This document shows positions 42,474-51,567 of a stretch of 64,000 bases of DNA, one piece after another. The stretch is from Paenibacillus sp. Soil522. Its GTDB lineage: Bacteria; Bacillota; Bacilli; Paenibacillales; Paenibacillaceae. Each line of letters opens with the position of its first letter. Within the stretch, counting starts at the first letter, position 1. The position numbers were made by a program, and so were the translations under genes. Location: NCBI RefSeq assembly GCF_001428245.1, contig NZ_LMRV01000046.1, positions 1 through 64,000 of the forward strand, given 5' to 3'. The notes beneath the pieces were generated by a model. It saw only the letters and a program-made list of their open reading frames with translations, did not search any database and was not told the DNA's origin.

Positions 42474-42833
42474 TTACTTAACTTCCACGGAAGCGCCAGC
42501 TTCAGTAAGCTTAGCTGCAACTGCTTCTGCTTCTTCTTTAGCAACTTTTTCTTTAACAGCTTTAGGAGCGCTGTCAACCAAGTCTTTCGCTTCTTTCAGG
42601 CCAAGACCTGTGATTTCGCGAACAACTTTGATTACGTTGATTTTCGAAGCGCCAGGGCCGTTAAGGATAACGTCGAATTCAGTTTGCTCAGCTTCTACAG
42701 CTGCGCCAGCTCCTGCTGCTGCTACTGGAGCTGCTGCAGTAACGCCGAATTCTTCTTCAATTGCTTTAACTAGTTCGTTCAGTTCAAGAACGTTCATAAC
42801 TTTAATGGCTTCTAAGATTTGTTCTTTAGACAT
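42474..42833 (-). CDS. rplL: 50S ribosomal protein L7/L12
   Basis: A 119-residue stalk protein: N-terminal dimer domain, Ala-rich hinge (about 35-50), C-terminal factor-binding domain ([12 protein letters not shown]). Present in several copies per ribosome. A GAAA-loop hairpin CCGGC/GCCGG (42882-42895) lies between it and rplJ. Confidence 0.97.
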   Translation of the reverse strand: MSKEQILEAIKVMNVLELNELVKAIEEEFGVTAAAPVAAAGAGAAVEAEQTEFDVILNGPGASKINVIKVVREITGLGLKEAKDLVDSAPKAVKEKVAKEEAEAVAAKLTEAGASVEVK

Positions 42834-42925
42834 GGTTATACCTCCAGGAATATGTTTTAGTTTTTTTGGTTTATCAAACGGCCGGCTTTCGCCGGTTCAA
42901 TGCAATAAAGATTTGTTGCTTAATA

Positions 42926-43429
42926 TTAAGCTTGTGCTTCTTGCTTCTCACCGACTGCTTTAACCGCAAGCGCGAAGTTGCGCACTGGAGCTTGCAATAC
43001 GCTGAGGAGCATAGATAGCAAACCTTCGCGGGACGGAAGTTCCGCAAGTGCTTTGATCTCTTCTTGAGATACGACTTTACCTTCAACAATGCCGCCTTTA
43101 AGTTTCAATGCGTCATTTTTCTTTGCAAAATCGTTCAAAATTTTCGCTGGAGCAACAGCGTCTTCTTTACCGAATGCAATAGCAGTAGGACCTGTAAGAA
43201 TATTGTTCAATTCTACATAATCCGTACCTTCTGTTGCGCGGCGAACGAGCGAGTTTTTAAGAACTTGGAATTCGATTCCTGCTTCACGAAGTTGTTTCCG
43301 AAGTTCAGTTACTTGCGCAACGTTCAATCCACGATAGTCAGCTACAACTGTACTGGAGCTAGCAGCAATTTTCGCCGCGATTACGGCAACTGCCTCTTGT
43401 TTCTCTTGGATGATATTTGCGTTAGCCAA
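42926..43429 (-). CDS. rplJ: 50S ribosomal protein L10
   Basis: A 167-residue L10 that holds the L12 dimers and autoregulates through the leader upstream. The start is TTG at 43429 ([11 protein letters not shown]), with GGGAGGTG 7 nt before; the in-frame GTG at 43438 lies inside that site. Confidence 0.95.
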   Translation of the reverse strand: MANANIIQEKQEAVAVIAAKIAASSSTVVADYRGLNVAQVTELRKQLREAGIEFQVLKNSLVRRATEGTDYVELNNILTGPTAIAFGKEDAVAPAKILNDFAKKNDALKLKGGIVEGKVVSQEEIKALAELPSREGLLSMLLSVLQAPVRNFALAVKAVGEKQEAQA

Positions 43430-43439
43430 ACTGTACACC

Positions 43440-43640
43440 TCCCGTAATAGTATACATTCCGTTAATTACGACGGGCTTTCCACGCCTCGATGCATGAGAA
43501 AGGCCTTCGCAGACACTGCGAAGGCCATGATGTCGTTATCGCGCATCAACCCTAAAGGATCGAATATTGCTTACAAACGTTTTATCATAACACCTCGGTA
43601 GGAAATTAAGCCTTCAGGCACCTACTGTCTACGGTATGCG
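43440..43640 (-). promoter_or_regulatory. L10 leader RNA
   Basis: Minus strand contains GACAGTAGGTGCC...GGCTTAATTTCCTACCGAGGTG, the kink-turn pairing pattern of the L10 leader known from B. subtilis, followed by a GC-rich hairpin with a short U-run (43495-43526). L10(L12) binding is expected to lower rplJL expression. Confidence 0.8.
43495..43526 (-). terminator. Attenuator hairpin in the L10 leader
   Basis: Minus strand GGCCTTCGCAG-TGT-CTGCGAAGGCC then TTTCT. It lies between rplA and rplJ, so it can reduce readthrough into rplJL. Confidence 0.75.
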
Positions 43641-43664
43641 TATTCGAATTTAATTCCGTTCTTC

Positions 43665-44357
43665 TTAGCGGTAAATCGCTGTAGAAACACGGGCACCAGG
43701 ACCCATTGTCGAAGAAACGGCGATGTTTCTCAGGTAAATACCTTTTGCAGCTGCCGGCTTTGCACGATTAAGCGCATCGATCAATGCCTTGAGGTTCTCG
43801 TTGAGTTTCTCAGCGTCGAAGGATACTTTACCGATTGGCGCATGGATTTGACCTGCTTTATCAAGACGGTATTCAATCTTACCGGCTTTAATTTCTTGTA
43901 CGGCTTTAGCAACGTCAAACGTTACTGTTCCTGCCTTAGGGTTAGGCATCAAACCTTTACCGCCAAGGATCCGTCCAAGTTTACCAACTTCAGCCATCAT
44001 GTCCGGCGTTGCTACGCAAACGTCGAAATCGAACCAGCCTTGTTGGATTTTGTTAATCATGTCTGCATCGCCGACAAAATCAGCACCCGCAGCTTCCGCT
44101 TCTTTCACTTTTTCGCCTTTTGCGAAAACGAGAACGCGTTTTGTTTTACCAGTACCGTGCGGCAGTACAACTACGCCACGAACGGCTTGGTCTTGTTTAC
44201 GAGGGTCTACACCCAAACGAACTGCTACTTCAACGGACTCGTCGAATTTAGCTGTCGCAGCCTTTTTAACAAGCTCGATCGCTTCCAAAGACTCGTAAGT
44301 TGCTTCGCTGTCGATAAGCTTAGCAGCTTCTACATATTTTTTACCATGTTTAGCCAT
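43665..44357 (-). CDS. rplA: 50S ribosomal protein L1
   Basis: A 230-residue L1 of the mobile stalk at the E site. Start [13 protein letters not shown] with AAGGAGGAAATAAC before it; an upstream in-frame start would add 27 unsupported residues. Coupled with rplK. Confidence 0.96.
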   Translation of the reverse strand: MAKHGKKYVEAAKLIDSEATYESLEAIELVKKAATAKFDESVEVAVRLGVDPRKQDQAVRGVVVLPHGTGKTKRVLVFAKGEKVKEAEAAGADFVGDADMINKIQQGWFDFDVCVATPDMMAEVGKLGRILGGKGLMPNPKAGTVTFDVAKAVQEIKAGKIEYRLDKAGQIHAPIGKVSFDAEKLNENLKALIDALNRAKPAAAKGIYLRNIAVSSTMGPGARVSTAIYR

Positions 44358-44457
44358 TGTTATTTCCTCCTTATGTGGTTGTAGCGGAATATCCTCCTGA
44401 GGATGATCCTCCCACCCGCGAAAGCCGAAGCTTCGCAAAGCAAGCTACCTTGCGGTA

Positions 44458-44883
44458 TTAGTCAACAATAGTTACGCCCATGCTGCGAGCAGTACCTTCA
44501 ACCATACGCATTGCCGCTTCAACAGAAGCTGCGTTAAGATCCGGCATTTTTTGCTCAGCGATTTCGCGAACTTTGTCACGTTTTACAGTAGCGACCTTCT
44601 TCTTGTTCGGTTCGCCTGATCCTTTTTCGATACCAGCTGCGACGCGTATCAATACTGCTGCCGGCGGCGTTTTTGTTTCGAAAGTAAAGGAACGGTCTTC
44701 GAATACTGTAATAACGACTGGAATAATCAAGCCTGCTTGATCTGCTGTACGAGCATTAAACTCTTTACAAAACGCCATGATGTTAACGCCTGCTTGACCA
44801 AGTGCTGGACCGATCGGTGGCGCTGGGTTTGCTTTACCTGCAGGAACTTGCAGTTTGACCATCTTGATGACCTTTTTTGCCAT
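44458..44883 (-). CDS. rplK: 50S ribosomal protein L11
   Basis: A 141-residue L11 of the GTPase-associated centre; needed for RelA activation and thiostrepton binding. The N-terminal [15 protein letters not shown] is present. Start [10 protein letters not shown] at 44883. Confidence 0.97.
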   Translation of the reverse strand: MAKKVIKMVKLQVPAGKANPAPPIGPALGQAGVNIMAFCKEFNARTADQAGLIIPVVITVFEDRSFTFETKTPPAAVLIRVAAGIEKGSGEPNKKKVATVKRDKVREIAEQKMPDLNAASVEAAMRMVEGTARSMGVTIVD

Positions 44884-45000
44884 GCCTGACACCTCCTAAC
44901 CCTTTATTCCATGCGTAAATAGCATTTGCCGCCAAAAGAGGCATTACTACTTCGCATCCAAATTCCACCGGAATATTCCGATGGGTTCGGAAACCAGATA

Positions 45001-45534
45001 TTATATCTTCTCCACTTGAGTGTAATCCAGCTCTAGTGGGGTCTCCCTGCCAAACATGTTCACATGAACCTTCAACTTCGCTTTGTCGAGCAAAATCTCT
45101 TCTACTGTACCGACAAAATCTGCGAAAGGACCCACTTTGACGCGAACTGTTTCTTTCAGATCGAACTCGATTTTTGGTTTTGGTTCTTCCATGCCCATGT
45201 GTTTGAGTATTTGCTCAACCTCATCAGGCAAGAGAGGAATCGGTTTTGAACCGGAACCTGTTGATCCTACAAATCCAGTTACGCCAGGCGTATTTCGAAC
45301 AACGTACCAAGAATCGTCGGTTTGAACCATTTCCACAAGAACATAGCCGGGGTAGACTTTACGTTGGACAGTCTTCTTCTTACCGTCCTTCTCTACCACT
45401 TCATCTTCCATAGGAACAAGCACACGGAAAATTTTGTCTTCCATGCCCATCGATTCAACACGGCGCTCCAAATTGGCTTTCACCTTGTTCTCATAGCCGG
45501 AGTAGGTATGCACGACGTACCATCTTTTTTCCAT
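45001..45534 (-). CDS. nusG: Transcription elongation/antitermination factor NusG
   Basis: A 177-residue NusG with NGN domain (KRWYVVHTYSGYE...) and C-terminal KOW (VKVGPFADFVGTVEEI). In B. subtilis NusG promotes pausing and supports termination. Start ATG 45534 with AAGGTGG upstream, right after a GTG that is a weaker choice. The operon is rpmG-secE-nusG. Confidence 0.96.
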   Translation of the reverse strand: MEKRWYVVHTYSGYENKVKANLERRVESMGMEDKIFRVLVPMEDEVVEKDGKKKTVQRKVYPGYVLVEMVQTDDSWYVVRNTPGVTGFVGSTGSGSKPIPLLPDEVEQILKHMGMEEPKPKIEFDLKETVRVKVGPFADFVGTVEEILLDKAKLKVHVNMFGRETPLELDYTQVEKI

Positions 45535-45558
45535 CACAAATCCACCTTTGGACCCTTC

Positions 45559-45768
45559 TTAAACAATGAGTTCAACCAGAGACGAGATCCCGATGTCAAG
45601 AAGCCAGAAGTAAATCGTTACAAACGTGATCGTGAGCAAAACTACGATCGAGTAGCTTGTCAACTCTTTACGGCTTGGCCAGCGAACCTTCTTAAGTTCC
45701 GCCCAGCTGTCGGCAAAAAAACTAAACGTTGTACCAAAGCCCTGCTTTAGTTTAGCCAAAAATGCCAC
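45559..45768 (-). CDS. secE: Preprotein translocase subunit SecE
   Basis: A 69-residue single-span SecE: amphipathic helix with WAELKKVRWPSRKEL, then a membrane helix (about 41-62). Partner of SecY. The start is taken as GTG 45768 with GGAGGTG 5 nt upstream; a GTG six bases earlier and a TTG nine bases later are alternatives. Confidence 0.92.
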   Translation of the reverse strand: MAFLAKLKQGFGTTFSFFADSWAELKKVRWPSRKELTSYSIVVLLTITFVTIYFWLLDIGISSLVELIV

Positions 45769-45786
45769 GGTCACACCTCCAATTGA

Positions 45787-45936
45787 CTATCTCGTCTCGC
45801 GATGAGGAGTCTGCTCGTTACAGAACTTGCAAAACTTCTTCAACTCGATGCGGTCGGGGTGATTGCGTTTGTTCTTGCTGCTCGCATAGTTTCTCTGTTT
45901 GCAGTTTGTGCATGCCAACGTGATAATTACCCGCAT
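45787..45936 (-). CDS. rpmG: 50S ribosomal protein L33, zinc type
   Basis: A 49-residue L33, ATG at 45934-45936, TAG at 45787-45789. Zinc ligands C9, C12, C36 and C39 are present, so it is the zinc-binding type. It is the first gene before secE-nusG, where B. subtilis has rpmGB. Confidence 0.95.
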   Translation of the reverse strand: MRVIITLACTNCKQRNYASSKNKRNHPDRIELKKFCKFCNEQTPHRETR

Positions 45937-46048
45937 TGAATTACACCTCCCGAACTGCTACAAAATACGAATCATGAAGCTCTATATGAAAGTTCATTGA
46001 TTCCAACGCCAAAACGAAAAAAAACCTCGAATTTAGGCCTACCTAAAC

Positions 46049-46077
46049 ACTTTATCACACAGCAATTTTGATGTCAA
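46049..46077 (-). promoter_or_regulatory. SigA promoter of rpmG-secE-nusG
   Basis: Minus strand: TTGACA (46072-46077), 17-bp spacer, TAAAGT (46049-46054). The rest of the 313-bp gap 45937-46249 holds the weak sigH terminator and nothing else that I can support. Confidence 0.8.
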
Positions 46078-46169
46078 TGTAAAAGATACGTGTTTGGCCT
46101 ACGAATATTTGGCAGCAACAGAACATCGGGCTCGTTTCTACCAGTATAGTCTACTTGTGCTCTTTTAAA

Positions 46170-46212
46170 ACAAAAAGGACCTTATATTCCATCTGAACAC
46201 CGCCAGATGGAA
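46170..46212 (-). terminator. Possible terminator of sigH
   Basis: Stem TTCCATCTG (46187-46195) / CAGATGGAA (46204-46212), 8-nt loop; on the minus strand a U-run (CCTTTTTG) follows only after about 10 nt, so it may be weak. Confidence 0.45.
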
Positions 46213-46249
46213 GACAGCCCTCATTAAAAACAATTACGGATAAATGCGG

Positions 46250-46900
46250 TCAACCGCTAATGTCTCTTACTTCCAAGTAACGTTCAAGCTTGCGCTTCAC
46301 ACGCTGAAGGGCATTGTCAATTGATTTCACATGCCTATCCAAGTCGACAGCAATTTCCTGATAAGATCTTCCATCCAAATAAAGCATCAGCACCTTACGC
46401 TCAAGGTCGCTTAATATTTCGGACATTTTGTCTTCCAAGCCAATGAATTCTTCTTGGTTAATAATTAATTCTTCAGGGTCAGAAACTCGCGTGCCACAAA
46501 TGACATCCAGCAGCGTGCGGTCCGAATCTTCGTCATAAATGGGCTTATCGAGCGATACGTAGGAATTAAGCGGGATGTGCTTCTGACGAGTGGCTGTTTT
46601 GATGGCGGTAATAATTTGCCTAGTTATGCACAATTCTGCAAAGGCTTTGAAGCTCGCAAGCTTGTCCCCTTTAAAATCGCGAATTGCTTTATATAGACCA
46701 ATCATACCCTCCTGCACGATATCTTCACGATCCGCGCCGATAAGAAAATAGGAGCGCGCTTTGGCTCTCACAAAATTCTTATACTTGTTAATCAAATATT
46801 CCAACGCTATGCTATCGCCATTGCGGACTGCTTCGACAATGTCCTCGTCCGTACTGCTGTCATACTCGAGCGTACTCCATTCTTTGAGGTCGATACTCAC
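46250..46900 (-). CDS. sigH: RNA polymerase sigma-H factor
   Basis: A 216-residue sigma-70 family factor with region 2 (YKNFVRAKARSYFLIGADREDIVQEG split over about 40-68) and region 4 helix-turn-helix (SYQEIAVDLDRHVKSIDNAL, about 180-199). SigH drives transition-phase and early sporulation genes (spo0A, spoIIA, kinA). The start is GTG 46900 with GGAGGGATAGTTC before it. Its own promoter lies 150 bp upstream, and the 5' UTR contains copy 3 of the palindromic element. Confidence 0.95.
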   Translation of the reverse strand: MSIDLKEWSTLEYDSSTDEDIVEAVRNGDSIALEYLINKYKNFVRAKARSYFLIGADREDIVQEGMIGLYKAIRDFKGDKLASFKAFAELCITRQIITAIKTATRQKHIPLNSYVSLDKPIYDEDSDRTLLDVICGTRVSDPEELIINQEEFIGLEDKMSEILSDLERKVLMLYLDGRSYQEIAVDLDRHVKSIDNALQRVKRKLERYLEVRDISG

Positions 46901-46999
46901 GAACTATCCCTCCGGCCTGCAAGGCGTACACCGCTAGATTCATATTCACGTTATCTAACTGTTCCCATCTCAGTGGGTTCAGCAATGTTTCACGTCGAG

Positions 47000-47040
47000 A
47001 GATAAGAATGTATATCTGATAAATTCCACACGTTCTTATC
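47000..47040 (-). repeat. Dispersed palindromic element, copy 3 (sigH 5' UTR)
   Basis: Diverged copy: GATAAGAATGT (47001-47011) pairs with ACGTTCTTATC (47030-47040) with one G-U wobble; the left flank TTTCACGTCGAGA aligns with the flank of copies 1, 2 and 4. It lies just inside the predicted sigH transcript. Confidence 0.65.
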
Positions 47041-47055
47041 GCTAATAATAGAGTC

Positions 47056-47085
47056 AGTATACATGATGTCACCTTCCACCGTCAA
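47056..47085 (-). promoter_or_regulatory. SigA promoter of sigH
   Basis: Minus strand: TTGACG (47080-47085), 18-bp spacer, TATACT (47056-47061). In B. subtilis sigH is SigA-driven and repressed by AbrB; no AbrB site can be read reliably. Confidence 0.7.
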
Positions 47086-47193
47086 CCAATCGGGAACCCG
47101 AAAACTATCAATTTAGTAGCATTTTTGTAACTTTGTGGAATAGAAGCAGCATTCGTCCCGCTTCCAATGCTCCTATCCATAAGCCCTGCCCTT

Positions 47194-47718
47194 TTATTTT
47201 TCTCCCCGGCGAAGCTTTTCCAGCTGACTGCGAACTTCAAGGCTGACGATGCCGTCTACCGAGTTGCGTGTTCCCGGCTTATCCTCGCGCAGCGACTTCT
47301 CGATATTTTTACGATTTTGGCCGATATCAATCAGCAGCTCGCGTGCGGATACGCGAAGCGCTCCTTTGCCAAAAGCCACATGCTGCTCCACCAGATCAGA
47401 CGTCGCTACATAAATGTTTCTGCGCCTGACAAACAGCTCAGAGCAGAGGCGCTCGATGCATTCATCAGCCGTTTCCTTTTCTTTCGTATACACAATTGTC
47501 AGCTTATGGTGTCGATAAGTGGCTCCAAGTCCTGGCACCTGATGCGCATCAAACACCACGTGCACTTGCATGCCCGTGAAGCCCTGATAGTCCGCTAACA
47601 AATCTAACAGCTTGTCCCGGGCTTCCTCCAGATCGTATTCCTTCAGCTTCTCAAGCACCGGCCAGGCACCAATCATGTTATAGCCGTCGACTAATAAAAT
47701 ATCGTCGCGCCGATTCAT
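47194..47718 (-). CDS. rae1: Ribosome-dependent mRNA endonuclease Rae1 (YacP, NYN domain)
   Basis: A 174-residue NYN/PIN-like nuclease: LLVDGYNMIGAW (about 9-20), VVFDAHQVPG (about 59-68), and the acidic ETADECIERL. In B. subtilis this protein (YacP) enters the ribosomal A site and cuts certain mRNAs. Lies three nucleotides after rlmB in the rlmB-yacP-sigH order. Confidence 0.88.
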   Translation of the reverse strand: MNRRDDILLVDGYNMIGAWPVLEKLKEYDLEEARDKLLDLLADYQGFTGMQVHVVFDAHQVPGLGATYRHHKLTIVYTKEKETADECIERLCSELFVRRRNIYVATSDLVEQHVAFGKGALRVSARELLIDIGQNRKNIEKSLREDKPGTRNSVDGIVSLEVRSQLEKLRRGEK

Positions 47719-47721
47719 GAT

Positions 47722-48477
47722 CTAAATGCTCCGGCGCTGCCGGACAACCTCATACATAAGCACGCCGGCCGCAACAGAAGCATTCAGTGAATTCAATTGA
47801 CCGAGCATAGGCAGTTTAACGAGAAAATCGCATTTTTCCTTGATGAGTCTTCCCATTCCCTTACTTTCGTTGCCGATTACGACAACTAGCGGCATATCGA
47901 ATTTCATCTTGTACACATCTTGCGACGCGCTAACATCGGTACCCGCTACCCATACGCCCGCTTCCTTCAGTTTATCGATCGTTTGTGCCAAGTTTGTCAC
48001 GCGGGCAACCGGCACATGCTCAGCTGCGCCAGCTGACGTTTTCAGCACGGTAGCCGTCAATCCCGCAGAGCGCCGCTTCGGAATGATAACGCCATGTACT
48101 CCCGTACATTCAGCTGTACGCAAAATCGAACCCAAATTATGCGGATCTTCGATCTCATCAAGCAGCAATATAAACGGGATCTCATCACGCTGCTTCGCTC
48201 GCTCAAGAATCTCCTCTACTTCCACATAAGCGAAGGCGGCCGCTTGAGCGACAACCCCCTGATGTGTAACTCCCGGGGTTAAGCTGTCGAGCTTCCTCTT
48301 GTCAACAAACTGCACGACAATCCCGAACTTCTTCGCTTCTGCAACAATTGGCTGCGTTAAGGTTTTCTGTGCGCCGTCGGCAATCCATATTTTATTAATT
48401 TCACGGCCGGAACGCAGCGCCTCAAGCACAGGGTGCTTGCCGGCAATCATTTCGTCCTGAATGGTTTCTTCAGTCAT
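47722..48477 (-). CDS. rlmB: 23S rRNA (guanosine-2'-O)-methyltransferase RlmB
   Basis: A 251-residue SpoU/TrmH-type (trefoil knot) methyltransferase: N-terminal L30e-like domain, then motif 1 NLGSILRTAE (about 116-125), motif 2 VVIGNESKGM and motif 3 LPMLGQLNSLNASVA. Target expected is G2251 of 23S rRNA (E. coli numbering). Confidence 0.9.
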   Translation of the reverse strand: MTEETIQDEMIAGKHPVLEALRSGREINKIWIADGAQKTLTQPIVAEAKKFGIVVQFVDKRKLDSLTPGVTHQGVVAQAAAFAYVEVEEILERAKQRDEIPFILLLDEIEDPHNLGSILRTAECTGVHGVIIPKRRSAGLTATVLKTSAGAAEHVPVARVTNLAQTIDKLKEAGVWVAGTDVSASQDVYKMKFDMPLVVVIGNESKGMGRLIKEKCDFLVKLPMLGQLNSLNASVAAGVLMYEVVRQRRSI

Positions 48478-48527
48478 CGGTCGTCCTCCTCATATCGTTT
48501 ATAATTTCCATAAAGGCTGCGCGAGCC

Positions 48528-48956
48528 TTATTTCTTTTCTTGGCCTTCAATCGCAATTGCAAACAATTCATTCAATCTATTTATACGGCCTTCATAATAG
48601 AGATAACCGACTAAGCTCTCCAATGCGGTAGCGAGACGATAATCGGCGAGGTCCGCATTTTTGGGAGGAGCGCCCGACTTCGAATTGCGGCCGCGGCGAA
48701 CAATGTCCGCCTCCTCCTCTGTCAAATGCGGCTGCCAGCGGTCCAATGTTCTTTTTTGTCCTTTGGCAGAAACCATTTTCGTCGCTTCACGGTGAAGATG
48801 ATGAGACTTCTGATTCGGCAGCGAAATGAAATATTGCCGAACGAGAAGCTCAAAAACGGCATCACCGATATATGCCAGTATGACAGGGTTCATGAGCTGC
48901 GCTTTTTTGGAAGGCGGGTGAAAGAGCAACATGTTCGTATGGATATGCTCGCTCAT
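48528..48956 (-). CDS. mrnC: Mini-ribonuclease III
   Basis: A 142-residue RNase III domain without the double-stranded RNA-binding domain. Catalytic region LAYIGDAVFELLVRQY (about 28-43) and the second acidic helix (ATALESLVGYLYYEG). In B. subtilis it matures 23S rRNA ends. It overlaps the cysS stop by four bases (ATGA). Confidence 0.92.
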   Translation of the reverse strand: MSEHIHTNMLLFHPPSKKAQLMNPVILAYIGDAVFELLVRQYFISLPNQKSHHLHREATKMVSAKGQKRTLDRWQPHLTEEEADIVRRGRNSKSGAPPKNADLADYRLATALESLVGYLYYEGRINRLNELFAIAIEGQEKK

Positions 48957-50389
48957 TTGCGCCGCCAGCGGATACCTTGCGGAGTATCCTCAAGCACGAT
49001 GTTTTTCTGCGTAAGCAGATCACGTATTTCATCGGCTCTCGCCCATTTTTTTGCCTGACGCGCTTCCGTACGTTCCACGATAAGCTGCTCGATATCCGCA
49101 TCCAGCAGCGCTGCGTCAGCATGCTGCTGAGGCAGCAAACCGAGCACCGCATCCATACGCTCCAGCAGCGTTAGCAGAGCTTGGATAGCGCGGGAAGAAG
49201 CATCGGCACGGTTCAAATATTGATTAGCTTCCGTAACCAAATCGAATACGGACGTTATTGCGTCAGGCGTATTGAAATCATCACTCATTTTCGCATGGAA
49301 TTGTTCGAATATCGCTTTAAGCCTCTCATCCAGAGCTTCATCACCAGAAGGAACAAGACCATTACCTGTCGTTTGAGCCAGCTCACCGTCAACGGCTTTG
49401 AGTCTATGCGTTAGATTTGCCGCACAGTTCGCAATCCGCTCTACGCTATTCTCGGCTTGGGCGACCGTATCGTCGCTAAAATTCAGCGGGCTTCGATAAT
49501 GAGTCGAGAGCATAAAGTAACGAACGGCTTGGGGCTTAACCCGCTTCACCAGCTCATGCACCGTAATGCCATTGCCTAGCGATTTGGACATCTTCTCATT
49601 GTTAATGTGAATATAGCCGTTATGCATCCAATAGTTCGCAAGCGGCTTACCGGTCAATGCCTCGGATTGAGCCAACTCGCACTCATGATGCGGAAATTGC
49701 AAATCATGTCCGCCGGCGTGAATATCCAGCGTATCGCCAAGATACGTGCGGGCCATAGCCGAGCATTCGATATGCCAGCCTGGTCGGCCCTCACCAAATG
49801 GGCTATCCCATTTGATTTCTCCCGGCTTAGCGCCTTTCCACAATACAAAATCCTGTTGGTTCTCTTTACGGTCGCCAATCTCAACCCGAATACCGAATTG
49901 AAGCTCTTCCATATTTTGATGAGACAGCTTGCCATAATCCGCAAATGCAGCCGTGCGGTAATATACGTCACCTTCGCTCATATATGCATAGCCTTTGTCT
50001 ATCAGGCCTTGAATAAACGCCACGATCTGTGGAATATGCTCCGTCACGCGCGGATTGATCGAAGCTTTATGAACGCCTAATGCTTCGATATCCGCATAAA
50101 ATGCCGTAATGAACGTTTCCGCCACTTCCGGCACGGTCGTACCAAGCTGCTCCGCTTTACGAATAAGCTTGTCGTCCACGTCCGTAAAGTTCACAACATA
50201 TTGGATCTCATTTCCGATATCCTCCAAATAACGGCGAACGACATCGAAGAAAATAACGGGCCGCGCATTCCCGATATGAATATAATCATAGACGGTCGGA
50301 CCGCAAACATACATTTTCACTTTACCCGGCTCTTGCGGCACAAAAGGCTCTTTTAACCGCGATACGGTGTTGTATATAGATACTGTCAT
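48953..50389 (-). CDS. cysS: Cysteinyl-tRNA synthetase
   Basis: A 478-residue class I synthetase: zinc Cys C29, HIGN at 38-41, and KMSKS near 267. Its start overlaps the cysE stop by one base, and the end overlaps mrnC. Belongs to the cysE-cysS-mrnC-rlmB-yacP transcript under the Cys T-box. Confidence 0.96.
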   Translation of the reverse strand: MTVSIYNTVSRLKEPFVPQEPGKVKMYVCGPTVYDYIHIGNARPVIFFDVVRRYLEDIGNEIQYVVNFTDVDDKLIRKAEQLGTTVPEVAETFITAFYADIEALGVHKASINPRVTEHIPQIVAFIQGLIDKGYAYMSEGDVYYRTAAFADYGKLSHQNMEELQFGIRVEIGDRKENQQDFVLWKGAKPGEIKWDSPFGEGRPGWHIECSAMARTYLGDTLDIHAGGHDLQFPHHECELAQSEALTGKPLANYWMHNGYIHINNEKMSKSLGNGITVHELVKRVKPQAVRYFMLSTHYRSPLNFSDDTVAQAENSVERIANCAANLTHRLKAVDGELAQTTGNGLVPSGDEALDERLKAIFEQFHAKMSDDFNTPDAITSVFDLVTEANQYLNRADASSRAIQALLTLLERMDAVLGLLPQQHADAALLDADIEQLIVERTEARQAKKWARADEIRDLLTQKNIVLEDTPQGIRWRRK

Positions 50390-51054
50390 TATCGTTTTTC
50401 TCCTCCAGTTACAGGTTCACGAAGCTGCTTCAGCTCGGATTTCAAGTCGTCAATTTCCTTCTGCATCGTACGGAACATTTCAATGACCGGGTCGGGAAGC
50501 TGCGTATGATCAAGCCGATCGCCAACGCGCTCTCCATTTCGTTTGACGACACGCCCCGGATTTCCTACTACGGTGCAATTCGTCGGTACTTCCCGCAGAA
50601 CAACGGCATTTGACCCTATGTTGGAAAATTCGCCTACTTGGAACGAGCCCAGCACCTTCGCACCTGAGCCAATAACCACATTATTGCCAATTGTCGGATG
50701 ACGCTTACCTTTTTCTTTGCCTGTTCCACCGAGAGTAACGCCTTGATAAATAACGACATCGTCGCCGATTTCGCAGGTTTCACCAATCACTACACCCATT
50801 CCATGATCGATAAACAAACGCTCGCCGATTTGAGCGCCCGGATGTATCTCGATGCCCGTCATGAAACGGCTCACCTGGGAGATCAAGCGCGCCGCCGTAA
50901 ACCATCCTCTGCGGTATAAGGGATGGGCGATGCGGTGAGCCCATATGGCGTGCAAGCCTGAATAGGTGAAAACAACCTCGAAACGGCTGCGGGCAGCCGG
51001 ATCATTCTCGAAAACCGCTTGTATGTCCGATCGGAAATGACGAAACATAAGCAA
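50389..51054 (-). CDS. cysE: Serine O-acetyltransferase
   Basis: A 221-residue short-type CysE: N-terminal helical domain, left-handed beta helix with hexapeptide repeats (about 65-165), active-site DHGMGVVIGE. Makes O-acetylserine for cysteine synthesis. The C-terminal tail is longer and more charged than in E. coli CysE. Controlled by the cysteine T-box upstream. Confidence 0.94.
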   Translation of the reverse strand: MLMFRHFRSDIQAVFENDPAARSRFEVVFTYSGLHAIWAHRIAHPLYRRGWFTAARLISQVSRFMTGIEIHPGAQIGERLFIDHGMGVVIGETCEIGDDVVIYQGVTLGGTGKEKGKRHPTIGNNVVIGSGAKVLGSFQVGEFSNIGSNAVVLREVPTNCTVVGNPGRVVKRNGERVGDRLDHTQLPDPVIEMFRTMQKEIDDLKSELKQLREPVTGGEKR

Positions 51055-51089
51055 TGCTCCTTTTTCATACGCTCATTTATTTCTAATAA

Positions 51090-51126
51090 AAAGAAAAGCC
51101 TCCGCAGCATATTATGCTGCAGAGGC
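51090..51126 (-). terminator. T-box terminator of cysES
   Basis: Minus strand GCCTCTGCAGCAT-AATA-TGCTGCGGAGGC-type stem (51098-51126) followed by TTTTCTTTTT. It competes with the antiterminator formed by the T-box sequence. Confidence 0.88.
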
Positions 51127-51475
51127 GTGTTATCTCGCGGTCCCACTCTGCTTGAACAAATCTACAGCTGCACGCTGAAGCTCGTTCATCTTATAGTCTT
51201 TAACGCAGACGATACGTTGTTGCCTACCCTGCGCAGCCAAATGTACGCTTGCATAAACGATAAAGCGTTGCCGCTCTATCCTTATGATCGTGCATTTTCT
51301 GCTGTAGCAGCTCGGAACAAAGCTCCCAGGTGCATATTTCCGTTCGGTGGACAGACAACTTGCAGCCCCATTCTGCTTTCCCATTGCCTCACATCATGAT
51401 GCGACGCCGATTCGAATGACGGTTGTCCTCTCTGCGAATCCACAAGCAAACGTACTTCTCCTGTTCATGGCCGTT
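51126..51475 (-). promoter_or_regulatory. Cysteine T-box riboswitch controlling cysE-cysS
   Basis: The leader shows stem I features (GGAGAAGTACG, GCAGAGAGG), the specifier UGC (complement of 51332-51334) in ATATGCACCTGGGAG, and the T-box AGAGTGGGACCGCG (about 51136-51150). Uncharged tRNA-Cys should pair with both and allow readthrough. Confidence 0.9.
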
Positions 51476-51498
51476 CGATTCATTCATTTATTAGTCAT

Positions 51499-51527
51499 AG
51501 TATACCGAATACCCAAAAATGTGACAA
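51499..51527 (-). promoter_or_regulatory. SigA promoter of the cysES T-box transcript
   Basis: Minus strand: TTGTCA (51522-51527), 17-bp spacer, TATACT (51499-51504). Confidence 0.8.
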
Positions 51528-51567
51528 GGGTATTATGTCCGTTTAATAAGACAGTACCTATAAGCGT

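Noticed and set aside
46860-47072. A 70-codon frame upstream of and overlapping the sigH start
   Set aside because: Its first part precedes the predicted sigH transcription start and includes the repeat; it looks like chance, though a shorter upstream frame in the UTR cannot be excluded.
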